DNA from: Lachnospiraceae bacterium UBA3282
Lineage (GTDB): Bacteria; Bacillota; Clostridia; Lachnospirales; Lachnospiraceae
Reading direction: 5' to 3'
DNA: 64,000 nucleotides
Assembly: GCA_002361735.1 (NCBI GenBank)
Contig: DETS01000103.1
Span: forward strand, 4,505-68,504
The position numbers were made by a program, and so were the translations under genes. Every line of letters begins with the position of its first letter. Within the stretch, counting starts at the first letter, position 1. The notes below the pieces were generated by a model. That model searched no databases. It was given only the letters and a program-made list of their open reading frames with translations, and was not told the origin of the DNA. Of this stretch, positions 36,125 to 45,216 are shown one piece after another.

Positions 36125-37187
36125 ATGAAAAATCAGATGATTGCACAAAAATTACATAGAGATAGGGAAGAAGTATTGCGCTTCTGTAAGCAGCATAAGA
36201 GACTGCATATATTTGGGACAGGCTATGCTGCTTCTCAGATGCTGCGCTATCTGCAGGAAGAAGATTTGCATATTACGGATGTTATCGTGAGTGAAAACAA
36301 GGAGCGGGATTCATGGAAAGGGCTTGCGGTCTATAACCTTGCGGAATGCAGTCTGACTGAGGAGGATGGCATTATTTTATGTGTGGGGTTTGCGTTACAG
36401 GAGAAAGTACAGAATTATCTGCAGGAAAACGGGGTGAGCGGCAGCCATATCTATGCGCAGAGAATCTATGGATTTAATCCGAATCCGAGACCTATGCCGG
36501 CGAGTTTTTTGCCTGCGGAGGAAGCCGCAGGGCAGGGATATTTTGCGGACTGTCAGGAATTAAACGAGATAGGAAGCAGCTATAACACGGACAAGAGCAG
36601 CGATTATCATAATTATTTGAATAAATATGAATTTTTTATCCGCCGTTGGAAGAAGGAACCCATTACCATATTGGAATTGGGTGTATTCAAGGGCGGCAGC
36701 ATAAAGACCTGGGAGACTTATTTTGAAAAAGCCAAAATATACGGCGTTGATATCGATGAAGCATGTAAAGGTTATGAAAGCGACCGAAGCAAGATCATCA
36801 TTCAGGACTTGGCGAATGAGGATGAGTTGGCAAAACTGGGAGAATTGCATCCCCAGATCATCGTAGATGATGCGTCGCATATATGGAGTCATCAAATCAA
36901 GGCTCTTTTTCAACTTTTCCCCAAAATGCGTGGGGGGGGTATTTATTATGGAAGATTTGGGAACCAGTTTTTCCGGATGCAGGGCGTTGGGTGAGTATAG
37001 GGATGCCTGCGTGACAACGTATGAATTTTTATCGGCTGTAGCGGAGGTCGTGGCGAGCGGAGAGTATCTGGAGACGGCTAATGTAAGGAAAGAATTATAT
37101 TTGTTAAGAGAAGAAATCGAAATGATTGCGCAGCAGGTCGAACTGATGGCTTTTATTAAAGAAAGCTGCATTTTGATTAAAAAGTAG
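36125..37187 (+). pseudogene. SAM-dependent methyltransferase, split by a frameshift in a G8 tract (possible phase-variable gene)
   Basis: Two overlapping frames together make one protein. The first (36125-36994) has the recurring Rossmann-like module (residues 25-115, RLHIFGTGYAASQMLRYL) and then a class I methyltransferase of the macrocin/mycinamicin O-methyltransferase-like type (NEIGSSYNTDKSSDYHNYL, ILELGVFKGGSIKTW, IIVDDASHIWSHQ). It runs out of frame after the run of eight G at 36932-36939. The second frame continues with GGVFIMEDLGTSF, the expected next motif, to 37187. Removal of one G restores a single protein of 353 residues. Either phase variation, a recent mutation, or a sequencing error explains this. 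GGAGG precedes ATG 36125. Confidence 0.8.
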
Positions 37188-37269
37188 CGGGATAAGTATA
37201 TCTGCACACTCTGATAAAATCATTTCGAGAACCTTCATGACGGAAAAGAAAGGCGTTTGAGGTGTCGAA

Positions 37270-38181
37270 ATGAATGGGCAGATACGAGGATTGATAGAGC
37301 GTGCGCTCCATGCAGGATTCCAGAATTTTGTTATTTATCCGTATGGCGACATTGGCGTGCAGATGGAAATGATTCTTGAAAGAGTATATGGGGTTTCGGG
37401 CAGCATCATTATTGATAATCATCTTAATCAATACAATAAGAGGATACAATCAATTGGTTTATTGAATGAACTGGACGGTACGAAATACGCGCTGCTTCTG
37501 GCGTGTATTAACACGAGTATTTATATGGAATTAAAGGAAGCCATTACCGCCACTTCTTTTCCGGTACAGAATGTTTTTGAGCTGGATTCAATGAAAGATA
37601 TTATGGGCTTCAAATCCAGAGTGGGAAAACACAGTTATGGTCAGTTATGTAATAAAGCGAATGAGCTAATCGAGTCTATAGGAGCTTTTTGCAGTTTTGC
37701 ACCGGGAATCAAGGTAGTTCCGAATCATGCAATGCAGTATATCACGACGCATCCGATGATATATGCAGGAAATTCGGATGGTACAAATAATAAATATGAA
37801 GATTATAAGGGAAGTGAATGGTATTTTGAAGGGATTACTCCGCAGGGAACGGTAGATCAGAAAAAGACGATTATTGGAAGCGACGTATGGCTGGGAGAAA
37901 ATGTCATTATTACAAATGGCGCAAGAATCGGAAATGGGGTCATAGGCGGAGCAGGAAGCGTTATAACCAAGGATGTGCCGGATTATGCCGTTGTAGCAGG
38001 TGCTCCCGCGCGTATTATCAGATACAGGTTTACACCGGAACAGATAAATAGTCTTAATCGTATTAAATGGTGGGATTGGACCGATGAGGAGATTAGGGAG
38101 AGATATGATGACTTTTACATGTCCATAGATGATTTTATTGCCAAGTATGACAATGGCGGCACAAGAAAAGCTTTTGATTAG
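37270..38181 (+). CDS. Hexapeptide-repeat acyltransferase with N-terminal Rossmann-like module
   Basis: A 303-residue protein. Residues about 15-110 are a divergent form of the recurring module (FVIYPYGDIGVQMEMIL, IIIDNH). Residues about 140-260 form a left-handed beta-helix acyltransferase of the CatB/NodL type, with IIGSDVWLGENVIITNGARIGNGVIGGAGSVIT and the usual closing VVAGAPARIIRY. It probably acetylates a sugar of the glycan, like PglD, which also joins a Rossmann-like part to a beta-helix; the donor is most likely acetyl-CoA. GAGGTG precedes the start. It lies just ahead of rfbF. Confidence 0.82.
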   Translation: MNGQIRGLIERALHAGFQNFVIYPYGDIGVQMEMILERVYGVSGSIIIDNHLNQYNKRIQSIGLLNELDGTKYALLLACINTSIYMELKEAITATSFPVQNVFELDSMKDIMGFKSRVGKHSYGQLCNKANELIESIGAFCSFAPGIKVVPNHAMQYITTHPMIYAGNSDGTNNKYEDYKGSEWYFEGITPQGTVDQKKTIIGSDVWLGENVIITNGARIGNGVIGGAGSVITKDVPDYAVVAGAPARIIRYRFTPEQINSLNRIKWWDWTDEEIRERYDDFYMSIDDFIAKYDNGGTRKAFD

Positions 38182-38190
38182 GGAGAACAC

Positions 38191-38973
38191 ATGAAGGTAG
38201 TTATTTTAGCAGGGGGATTTGGAACACGTATTAGTGAAGAAAGCCATTTGAGACCGAAGCCAATGATTGAAATTGGCGAAAAGCCTATTTTGTGGCATAT
38301 CATGAAAGGCTATTCTGCCTATGGGTTCAATGAATTTGTTATTTGTGCGGGTTATAAGCAAAACGTGATCAAAGAATGGTTTTCAAATTATTTTCTGTAT
38401 AACAGCGACATTACCTTTGATTTTACGGAGAACAGGGAAAATATGATCGTTCACGGGCAGTATTATGAGCCGTGGAAGGTTTCCGTGATCGATACAGGAT
38501 TAAATACATTAACGGGAGGACGCGTAAAGCGCATCCGGAAATATATCGGAAACGAACCGTTTATGCTTACATACGGAGATGGTGTGTCGGATGTTGATAT
38601 TGCAAAGCTGCGTAAATTCCATGAGAGCCACGGCAGGCTGGTCACAATGACGGCTTACAATATCGATCAGCGTTTTGGCGTTTTGGATATTGCGGAGGAC
38701 GGTCGGATAAAAGAATTGCGTGAAAAAGCAGCCGGGGATGAAAATCAGATCAATATCGGTTACATGGTATGTCAGCCGGAGGTATTTGATTATATTTCAG
38801 ACGATAGTTCCATTTTGGAAAAGGATGTGATGGCGACGCTGGCGAAGCTGGGGGAGGTCATGGCATATAAGCATGAAGGCTTTTGGAAATGTATGGATAC
38901 GGTCAGGGAAAAGCAGCAATTGGAAATGATGTGGGCGTCAGGCAAGGCACCATGGAAAATATGGGAAGATTAG
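38191..38973 (+). CDS. rfbF: Glucose-1-phosphate cytidylyltransferase
   Basis: Makes CDP-glucose from CTP and glucose-1-phosphate, the first step of CDP-3,6-dideoxyhexose pathways. The 260-residue protein has the nucleotidyltransferase start KVVILAGGFGTRISEESHLRPKPMIEIG, the metal-binding LTYGDGVSD, and FWKCMDTVREKQQLE near the C-terminus, all specific to RfbF. The next enzyme of the usual route, CDP-glucose 4,6-dehydratase, is not in this window. It starts 9 bp after the acyltransferase gene. Confidence 0.93.
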   Translation: MKVVILAGGFGTRISEESHLRPKPMIEIGEKPILWHIMKGYSAYGFNEFVICAGYKQNVIKEWFSNYFLYNSDITFDFTENRENMIVHGQYYEPWKVSVIDTGLNTLTGGRVKRIRKYIGNEPFMLTYGDGVSDVDIAKLRKFHESHGRLVTMTAYNIDQRFGVLDIAEDGRIKELREKAAGDENQINIGYMVCQPEVFDYISDDSSILEKDVMATLAKLGEVMAYKHEGFWKCMDTVREKQQLEMMWASGKAPWKIWED

Positions 38974-39001
38974 GAAAATAGACGGAAACGGAGAGGATTC
39001 A

Positions 39002-40234
39002 ATGAAAAAAAACTGCTGTAGATTTTGTGGAAATCCAATAGAGACCAGTATGGTCGATCTGGGATTATCGCCGATTGCAAACGAGTACATAGAAAAAGAG
39101 AATCTGGATGCGGGGCAGTATTATTATCCGTTAAATGTGCTGGTATGTGAAAAATGTCATCTGGTTCAAGTGGCAGAATATAGAAGTCCGGAAAATATAT
39201 TTGTTGATTATAAGTATTTCAGTTCGTTTTCTACAAGCTGGCTGAAGCATTGCAAAGAATATGTGGATATGATCGTGCAGCGGCTGAATTTGGACGAGAA
39301 CAAAAAAGTTTTTGAGATTGCATGTAATGATGGATATTTACTGCAATATTTTACCCCTTATCATATTCCGGTATTGGGGATTGAACCTGCCGCAAATGTG
39401 GCGGATGCGGCAATAAAAAAAGGAATCGAAGTGGAAACGCAATTTTGGGGAAAAGAAACGGCGGTAAAGATATCGGAGAAGCACGGGGAGGCGGATCTGA
39501 TCATCGGCAATAACGTGCTGGCGCATGTTCCTGATATCAATGGATTTGTAGAGGGACTGCGGCTGGCATTAAAAGATAGCGGAACGATAACGATGGAATT
39601 TCCGCATTTGTTAAGACTCATGCAGTTGAATCAGTTTGATACGATTTATCAGGAGCATTTTTCTTACCTGTCTTTATTAACGGTGGAGAAGATTTTTGCG
39701 GAACATGAATTGAAAATTTATGATGTGGAGGAATTAACCACACATGGCGGCTCCTTGAGGATATATGCAGCACATAAGGATAACGGAGAATTTGAGAAAA
39801 GTCAAAGGGTATCCGAAGTGCTTGCGCAGGAGGTCCAATTTGGCTTGAGAGAAATGCAGACATATACGGCGTTTGCGGAGCGGGTGAAACAGATCAAAAG
39901 GGAGAGCTGCAAGCTGCTGATTGAAATAAAAGAAAAAGGAGGAAGCATAGCAGCTTTTGGCGCGGCGGCAAAAGGAAATACTTTTTTGAATTATTGCGGG
40001 ATTGGAAAAGAGTACATAGATTTTGTGGCAGATTCCAGCGTGGAAAAGCAGGGTCTGTTCCTGCCGGGAACACGAATACCGATCGTAAGCCCGGACGAGA
40101 TCACAAAGCGAAAGCCGGATTATATCATATTACTTGCATGGAATCTGAAAAACGAGTTGGCGGAGTTACTGGCTTATACAAGGGAGTGGGGATGTAAGCT
40201 TATTACGTTTATTCCCGGAGTTGAAATATTCTGA
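39002..40234 (+). CDS. NDP-sugar C-methyltransferase
   Basis: A 410-residue SAM-dependent methyltransferase of the deoxysugar C-methyltransferase type. Residues 1-60 carry a zinc-binding region with CRFCGN and CEKCHL; residues about 95-210 are the SAM-binding core (VFEIACNDGYLLQYF, IGNNVLAHVPDINGFVEGL); residues about 310-410 are the C-terminal domain (AAFGAAAKGNTFLNYCGIG, FVADSSVEKQGLFLPG). The family adds a methyl group to C3 of 4-keto-sugar nucleotides. With RfbF and RfbC around it, a branched-chain deoxyhexose is plausible. A GGAGAGG site precedes ATG 39002. Confidence 0.9.
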   Translation: MKKNCCRFCGNPIETSMVDLGLSPIANEYIEKENLDAGQYYYPLNVLVCEKCHLVQVAEYRSPENIFVDYKYFSSFSTSWLKHCKEYVDMIVQRLNLDENKKVFEIACNDGYLLQYFTPYHIPVLGIEPAANVADAAIKKGIEVETQFWGKETAVKISEKHGEADLIIGNNVLAHVPDINGFVEGLRLALKDSGTITMEFPHLLRLMQLNQFDTIYQEHFSYLSLLTVEKIFAEHELKIYDVEELTTHGGSLRIYAAHKDNGEFEKSQRVSEVLAQEVQFGLREMQTYTAFAERVKQIKRESCKLLIEIKEKGGSIAAFGAAAKGNTFLNYCGIGKEYIDFVADSSVEKQGLFLPGTRIPIVSPDEITKRKPDYIILLAWNLKNELAELLAYTREWGCKLITFIPGVEIF

Positions 40235-40265
40235 TTGATGTCAAAAGGAAAGAGGAGAAGCATAC

Positions 40266-41369
40266 ATGATATTAAGAGCAAAGACCAAAAATTTATTCAG
40301 TGGCAGAGAGCTATCGGAAAGGCAGCAGCGAAACAGTAAATTGAATATAGAAGAACTGGAGCAGGGAAGGACGATTCTGGAATCCTATCCGAGGAGGCTT
40401 GTATTTGAACTGACAAACGCATGTAATCTGAATTGCGTTATGTGCGGAAGAAATGCGGCGGATTTTAAGCCGACGGTATTTGACATGGATGTGTTTCGGA
40501 GCTTTGAGCCGCTTATGGATATTGTGGAGGAAGTTACGCTGATGGGCTGGGGAGAACCGACCATCCATCCGAATTTTATCGAAATGTTGAAGATCATCAA
40601 TCGGCATGGAGCACGGAAATATTTTTGTACAAACGGAATGAATCTGGGCAAAATCAAGGAAGCGATATTTGATTATAATGTTGACGTATTTGCCGTAAGT
40701 CTTGACGGAGCGACGGATGAAACGAACAGCAGGATTCGGCGGGGTTCAAAGATAGAGCAGATCGTGGCTGACCTCAAAGATATCGTGAGGATCAAAAAGG
40801 AGAGGGGATTGCAATATCCGTGGATCAATTTTGTTTTTTGCGCCATGAGGTCTAATCTGGAAGAATTGCCGCAAATGGTAAGGCTGGCTGCGGAAATCGG
40901 CATAGAGGAAGTCAAGGTTGTGTATCTTACTGTGTTTGAGGAAAGTATGTTGGAGGAATCTTTATGGGGACATGAGGATTTGATCAGGAAGGTCTTTGGG
41001 GAGACGATCCATTTGGCGGATGAACTTGGTATCGTGCTGAAACTGCCGCATTATATAGGGGAAGATGTGGCGGAAGATAAATATCATAAAGACTGCTTTG
41101 TGGCGTGGAGGGATTTTTTCCTGGGATCAGACGGTTATGTCAGACCGTGTATGTCAACGCCCATTCAGTTTTTCCCTTATGATACGGGGGCAGAATTTAT
41201 GGAACTGTGGAATGCGCCGCAGTATCAGAAATACCGGGAGATCGTAAACGACCGCAGCAAAATGGATGAGCCGTGCAAAAGATGTTATCAGTCGTCTCAT
41301 TGTAATTGGAACAGAAAAGAATCTTTTATACAGGTGGGAGAGGAATTTTCCCCGACATGGGAAAAGTGA
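40266..41369 (+). CDS. Radical SAM protein with SPASM-type C-terminus
   Basis: A 367-residue radical S-adenosylmethionine enzyme. The [4Fe-4S] motif CNLNCVMC is at residues 53-60, followed by MGWGEPTIHPNF and a full TIM-barrel. The C-terminus has cysteines of a SPASM-type auxiliary cluster region (DCFVAW, GYVRPCMSTP, EPCKRCYQSSHC). Such enzymes modify peptides, sugars or alcohols by radical chemistry; which applies here is unknown. It is set between the C-methyltransferase and RfbC, so a sugar or lipid-linked glycan is the most likely substrate, but modification of flagellin itself cannot be excluded. Confidence 0.85.
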   Translation: MILRAKTKNLFSGRELSERQQRNSKLNIEELEQGRTILESYPRRLVFELTNACNLNCVMCGRNAADFKPTVFDMDVFRSFEPLMDIVEEVTLMGWGEPTIHPNFIEMLKIINRHGARKYFCTNGMNLGKIKEAIFDYNVDVFAVSLDGATDETNSRIRRGSKIEQIVADLKDIVRIKKERGLQYPWINFVFCAMRSNLEELPQMVRLAAEIGIEEVKVVYLTVFEESMLEESLWGHEDLIRKVFGETIHLADELGIVLKLPHYIGEDVAEDKYHKDCFVAWRDFFLGSDGYVRPCMSTPIQFFPYDTGAEFMELWNAPQYQKYREIVNDRSKMDEPCKRCYQSSHCNWNRKESFIQVGEEFSPTWEK

Positions 41370-41941
41370 TGGCAGTCGAAAAGGGAGAAAAAGTGGCGGA
41401 TATTCATTTTGAACCATTGAAATTAAAGGGGGCATTTGTAATCGGGCATATTTACAACCGGGATAACAGAGGCGGAAGCATCAAATGTTTTGAAAAACAA
41501 TTATATGCCAGACATGGTATCGCGTTTGAACTGAGTGAAACGTTTGTCTCTGTTTCCCGAAAGAATGTCATTCGCGGGATGCACTTTCAGAGGAATCATC
41601 CGCAGGCAAAATTAGTCAGTGTATTGCAGGGGAGAGTTTATGATGTGATCGTGGATCTGCGCAGGGAAAGCGCTACTTTTAAGCAGTGGGTGAGCGTTGA
41701 ACTGAGTAGTGAAAATCACAGGGCGTTGTATATTCCTCAGGGGTTTGCACATGGTTTTGCGGCGTTAGAGGACGATACGATCATGCTCTATCAGATTGAC
41801 GGGGAATACGATAGGGAATCGGATACCGGGATACGGTTTGACGACCCGAATCTTGGGATTAAATGGCCGTTTGACGCAAGCGAGGCAATATGTTCCGAAC
41901 GGGATTTGGGATTGATGAGTTTCAAGGAATATCTGCCATAG
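41369..41941 (+). CDS. rfbC: dTDP-4-dehydrorhamnose 3,5-epimerase-like cupin
   Basis: A 190-residue RmlC/RfbC-family protein, which epimerises C3 and/or C5 of 4-keto-6-deoxy-sugar nucleotides. It has the catalytic-region motifs VIRGMHFQRNHPQAKLVSVLQG and the LYIPQGFAHGFAAL segment with the active-site His, plus DPNLGIKWPFD near the C-terminus. The start is taken at 41369, where TGATG joins stop and start with the preceding gene; ATG 41357 is equally in frame. RmlA, RmlB and RmlD are not in this window, so the substrate may instead be a CDP-sugar from the RfbF branch or come from elsewhere in the genome. Confidence 0.88.
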   Translation: MAVEKGEKVADIHFEPLKLKGAFVIGHIYNRDNRGGSIKCFEKQLYARHGIAFELSETFVSVSRKNVIRGMHFQRNHPQAKLVSVLQGRVYDVIVDLRRESATFKQWVSVELSSENHRALYIPQGFAHGFAALEDDTIMLYQIDGEYDRESDTGIRFDDPNLGIKWPFDASEAICSERDLGLMSFKEYLP

Positions 41942-41957
41942 GAACTTTGGAGGGAAA

Positions 41958-43880
41958 ATGAAATATATATCGAAAAAATATAATAATATCTATTGGTTTT
42001 TAATAGATGGCTTGCGCCCGGATTTTCTACATATCAATGGAGGCGAAGGCGAAAAGAATTTCATTGACCGGATGCTCGAAAAGGGGAGTCTGTTTAACAA
42101 CGTGATTACGGCAGGAAGTGGTACGCATACATCGATGCATGCCGTTTTCTCTGCTCTTTTACCCTCCTATAACGGTGCGGTAGGGTGGGACAAGGAGACC
42201 CTGAGACAGTTCAGGCAGGATATTTTTACGCTTGCGGACTATTTTCAATTGGCAGGATATGAAACGTTCCGATATGGAGATGCTCTTGGAGAAAAGGCAG
42301 TGCCCCTGTCGGGATTTAAGCGATGGGAATCCGGCGGCTATAAGTTGGAAAGGATATTAAGCAATACGGAACTGACGAAAACGGAACGACGTGATCGATT
42401 TATTGAGGAAGTGAATCTTTGCAGCAGATCTAAATTTGTCTATCATCATTTACTTTTGTTACATGAGCTGAGTGGTAGGATGGGAAGATGCTGGTCGAGC
42501 GATGGTTATGCCCAAAATATCGAGGTGATGGCAAAAGAGTTTGAGAAAATATATTATGACTATGATATTGGGGAAAACGATCTTGTGATAATTTCGTCTG
42601 ATCATGGCGTGATCCTGGATATGGATTATATCAAAGATAAGGCAGAAAACGGACATCGGCAGTATGAGCAGTCGGTGAAAGCCTTTTTTGCAATGATAGG
42701 AGAAGGCATCCCTTCACAGTGTCTTTCTCAACCCATCTCGGCGCTGGATGAAAGTCCTACGGTCAGTCATTTAGTATTTGAGGGGGAAATGCCCATGCCG
42801 GGACAGGGGATCGATCAATATGATCATCTGTATGGCGGCAAATGTCAGGAACGTATTTTTTACAGGGAAGATGCTGCTTGGGGTGCAGCGTGGAAGTCAT
42901 CGGAATCGAATTTGTTTTATCTGAGAGATGGAAAATGGAAATATGTCTATGGTACGCAGGATCCTCAAAGTGAATGGCTGATGGATCTGGAAGAAAATCA
43001 GGATTATGAGGTGAACCTGAAAGATAAGTATCCGGAAATTGCCGGGAAGTATCGTCAGATGTTGAAAGAGCAGTTTGACGGAGCAAAAAGCTATTTGTAT
43101 CAGTCACCGTTTGCGTTTACCAAAGCAGATATCAATCCTGCTTTTTCTCTGATCTTAGATATCAAGGAGATAGAAAAAGTAACAATGGAATCCCTTTTGG
43201 ATATGAGCGGTCCCTATTATGAACTGATCGTAAAAGAATCAGAGATGACATTAGCGTACCGCAATCAATACAAAATGCGCTATGTGGACAGCTTCGATCC
43301 TGAGAAACTGCAGGAAAGCTGCCGGGGAGAATGGCTCGTATGGCTGGCGGAGAATGGGGAATGGTCGGAATACTTTTTGTCTGACTTATATCGCTATCTA
43401 CAATGCCACCGGAACAGAAATGTAAAGATAAGAGGCGAACATTATGTGGCGGTAAGAAAAGAAGAAGTGAAAGATTTTGATGGCGATGTATTGTATGAAG
43501 AAAAACGGGTCAGAGATATTCGTTATCTGCATAGAGACGATATGGATAAAAAATATATTCTCTTTGGATGCGGTTACCTCGGGAAGAAAGCAGTGGATTA
43601 TTTTGGAGCCGCCAATGTAGCTTTTTTTGTGGATAATAATGCCGGTATGACAGGACGGAAAGTATGTGGGAAAAGAGTGCTCTCTTTTGATGAGATGAAA
43701 GGGATTCATCAGGACTATACGATCATGATTACGACGAAGGCTGCGTATGCCGCTGAAATTGGCAAACAGTTGGAGGACAATGGGATTCATGACTACCAGA
43801 GATTTGAAGAATACGAGAGACGTGAGCCGGATTCCTGCTGGGAGAGCGGGTATCGGGTGGTGAAAAATGAACACAAGTAG
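41958..43880 (+). CDS. Cytosolic alkaline phosphatase/sulfatase-superfamily protein with C-terminal Rossmann-like module
   Basis: A 640-residue protein without signal peptide or membrane helices. Residues about 10-300 show the metalloenzyme superfamily pattern: FLIDGLRPDFL (metal ligand Asp), TAGSGTHTSMHAVFSALLP with a Thr/Ser nucleophile near residue 55, and ISSDHGVILD near residue 213. Members include sulfatases and phospho-alcohol/phosphoethanolamine transferases. Residues about 530-618 are the island's recurring module (KYILFGCGYLGKKAVDYFG, FFVDNNAGMTG). Lack of export signals suggests that it acts on a cytosolic nucleotide- or lipid-linked substrate. A phospho- or phosphonotransferase role is possible. 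GGAGGG precedes the ATG. Confidence 0.75.
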   Translation: MKYISKKYNNIYWFLIDGLRPDFLHINGGEGEKNFIDRMLEKGSLFNNVITAGSGTHTSMHAVFSALLPSYNGAVGWDKETLRQFRQDIFTLADYFQLAGYETFRYGDALGEKAVPLSGFKRWESGGYKLERILSNTELTKTERRDRFIEEVNLCSRSKFVYHHLLLLHELSGRMGRCWSSDGYAQNIEVMAKEFEKIYYDYDIGENDLVIISSDHGVILDMDYIKDKAENGHRQYEQSVKAFFAMIGEGIPSQCLSQPISALDESPTVSHLVFEGEMPMPGQGIDQYDHLYGGKCQERIFYREDAAWGAAWKSSESNLFYLRDGKWKYVYGTQDPQSEWLMDLEENQDYEVNLKDKYPEIAGKYRQMLKEQFDGAKSYLYQSPFAFTKADINPAFSLILDIKEIEKVTMESLLDMSGPYYELIVKESEMTLAYRNQYKMRYVDSFDPEKLQESCRGEWLVWLAENGEWSEYFLSDLYRYLQCHRNRNVKIRGEHYVAVRKEEVKDFDGDVLYEEKRVRDIRYLHRDDMDKKYILFGCGYLGKKAVDYFGAANVAFFVDNNAGMTGRKVCGKRVLSFDEMKGIHQDYTIMITTKAAYAAEIGKQLEDNGIHDYQRFEEYERREPDSCWESGYRVVKNEHK

Positions 43881-43974
43881 ACACGATCAAAACCAATTAT
43901 TAGACAAATGGAATATGATAAGGAATCAGATACCGGGATTTGAGACTGATGGGTTTGAGGAATATGTATCGTAA
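43867..43974 (+). CDS. Possible small protein of 35 residues
   Basis: An ATG at 43867, shortly after GGGTGGTG, opens a 35-codon frame that overlaps the end of the preceding gene by 14 bp and fills most of the gap before the LicD-like gene. It reads with a helical, plausible composition (LLDKWNMIRNQIPGFETDGF). It may be a small gene, a remnant of a longer C-terminus, or chance. Confidence 0.3.
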   Translation: MNTSRHDQNQLLDKWNMIRNQIPGFETDGFEEYVS

Positions 43975-43997
43975 AGAAGTTTTGAAAGGTGGGAGAA

Positions 43998-45212
43998 ATG
44001 GCGGCAAATATTATTTTATATGGCTGCGGAAACGTAGGAAAAGAGGCGCTGGAATTTTTCGGGGAGGGGGCTGTAGCTTATTTTTGCGACAGCAGAGCCG
44101 ATTTGGCAGGGAAGCAAAAATACGGCAAAGAAATCATTCCATTGTCGCGGCTGGAGAAAATACATAGAGACCATATCTTGATTGTATGCACCATCATAAG
44201 TACGGCGGATGAAATCGTAGATATGCTGTGTGAAAAAGGAATAGAAGATTTTCTGGTATATAAAGCAATTCCGCAAACGGTGTTTGAGAAGATGTCAGCG
44301 ACTGACTTTTTAAGGGAATATTCTGCTCCGGAAAAAAGGCAGGGACTTTTGTGTGAGTATTATAAAGATCGGACAAAGAGACTAAAATATCAGCTTACTT
44401 ATCTGAAAAAACATGCGGATATTACGACCTTGAAACCGGCGGTTGGGAAGCTTAGAGAGCGCCAGATGGAACTGATTGATTTTGCCAATGATTTTTTTGC
44501 ATTTATCAGCGAGTTAAATATTAAACCCTTTCTTATTTCGGGAGGGCTGATCGGAGCAGTGCGGCACAAAGGATTTGTGCCGTGGGATGACGATTTGGAT
44601 TTTGGTTTGATGCGGGAGGATTACAACAGGTTGATAGAGTTCTGTAAAAAAAATTGTGTTGTCTATATGTATGAAGGCATGTGGGAAGACTGGCGATCTC
44701 CGGACGTTCCGAAAGAGGATTATCCGCGGCTGTTTGAGGAGCATGAAAATGAATGGATCCTGGGGATTACGGTGGATGAAATTTGGATCGCAAAAGGAAA
44801 TGCCTCTAAACAATATGAAATTTCATTTTGGGCACATGATTTCTATTGTGATGATTATTCGCTGGAAGAACATAACCGGTATCTGCAGTATATAAAGGAA
44901 AAACAGCTGGAAATTGGGAAACTGCCGGCAATCATGGAGTTTTTACAGAAAGAGATTGCGGAAAATAAGAATATCAGTAAAGTGCCGACCGGTAAGATAC
45001 AGCCGGGTCTGGATAATGGAATATGGCATACGGTGCTTGGTAAAGGGCGAGGATGGATCAGGACGGAAGATGTACTGCCGCTGGTGAAATGTCCCTTTGA
45101 ACAGACAACGTTTTTTGTGCCGCATAATCCGGAAAGATTTTTAGAGTATGAATATCCCGATTATATGGAGTTTCCGAATGATTTGGGAATACAAAGGCAC
45201 ATGGAGATGTAA
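43998..45212 (+). CDS. LicD-family transferase with N-terminal Rossmann-like module
   Basis: A 404-residue protein. Residues about 3-90 are the recurring module (NIILYGCGNVGKEALEFFG, YFCDSRADLAG). From about residue 150 it is a LicD-type domain: LRERQMELIDFANDFFAF, then FLISGGLIGAVRHKGFVPWDDDLDFGLMREDY near residues 175-205, with the acidic WDDDLD motif. LicD proteins move phosphocholine or similar groups from CDP-choline to glycans. In this island, with a CTP-dependent phosphonate pathway nearby, transfer of a CMP-activated phosphonate or another phospho-group is plausible; that step is inference. Start at 43998 rather than GTG 43989. Confidence 0.85.
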   Translation: MAANIILYGCGNVGKEALEFFGEGAVAYFCDSRADLAGKQKYGKEIIPLSRLEKIHRDHILIVCTIISTADEIVDMLCEKGIEDFLVYKAIPQTVFEKMSATDFLREYSAPEKRQGLLCEYYKDRTKRLKYQLTYLKKHADITTLKPAVGKLRERQMELIDFANDFFAFISELNIKPFLISGGLIGAVRHKGFVPWDDDLDFGLMREDYNRLIEFCKKNCVVYMYEGMWEDWRSPDVPKEDYPRLFEEHENEWILGITVDEIWIAKGNASKQYEISFWAHDFYCDDYSLEEHNRYLQYIKEKQLEIGKLPAIMEFLQKEIAENKNISKVPTGKIQPGLDNGIWHTVLGKGRGWIRTEDVLPLVKCPFEQTTFFVPHNPERFLEYEYPDYMEFPNDLGIQRHMEM

Positions 45213-45216
45213 TGTC

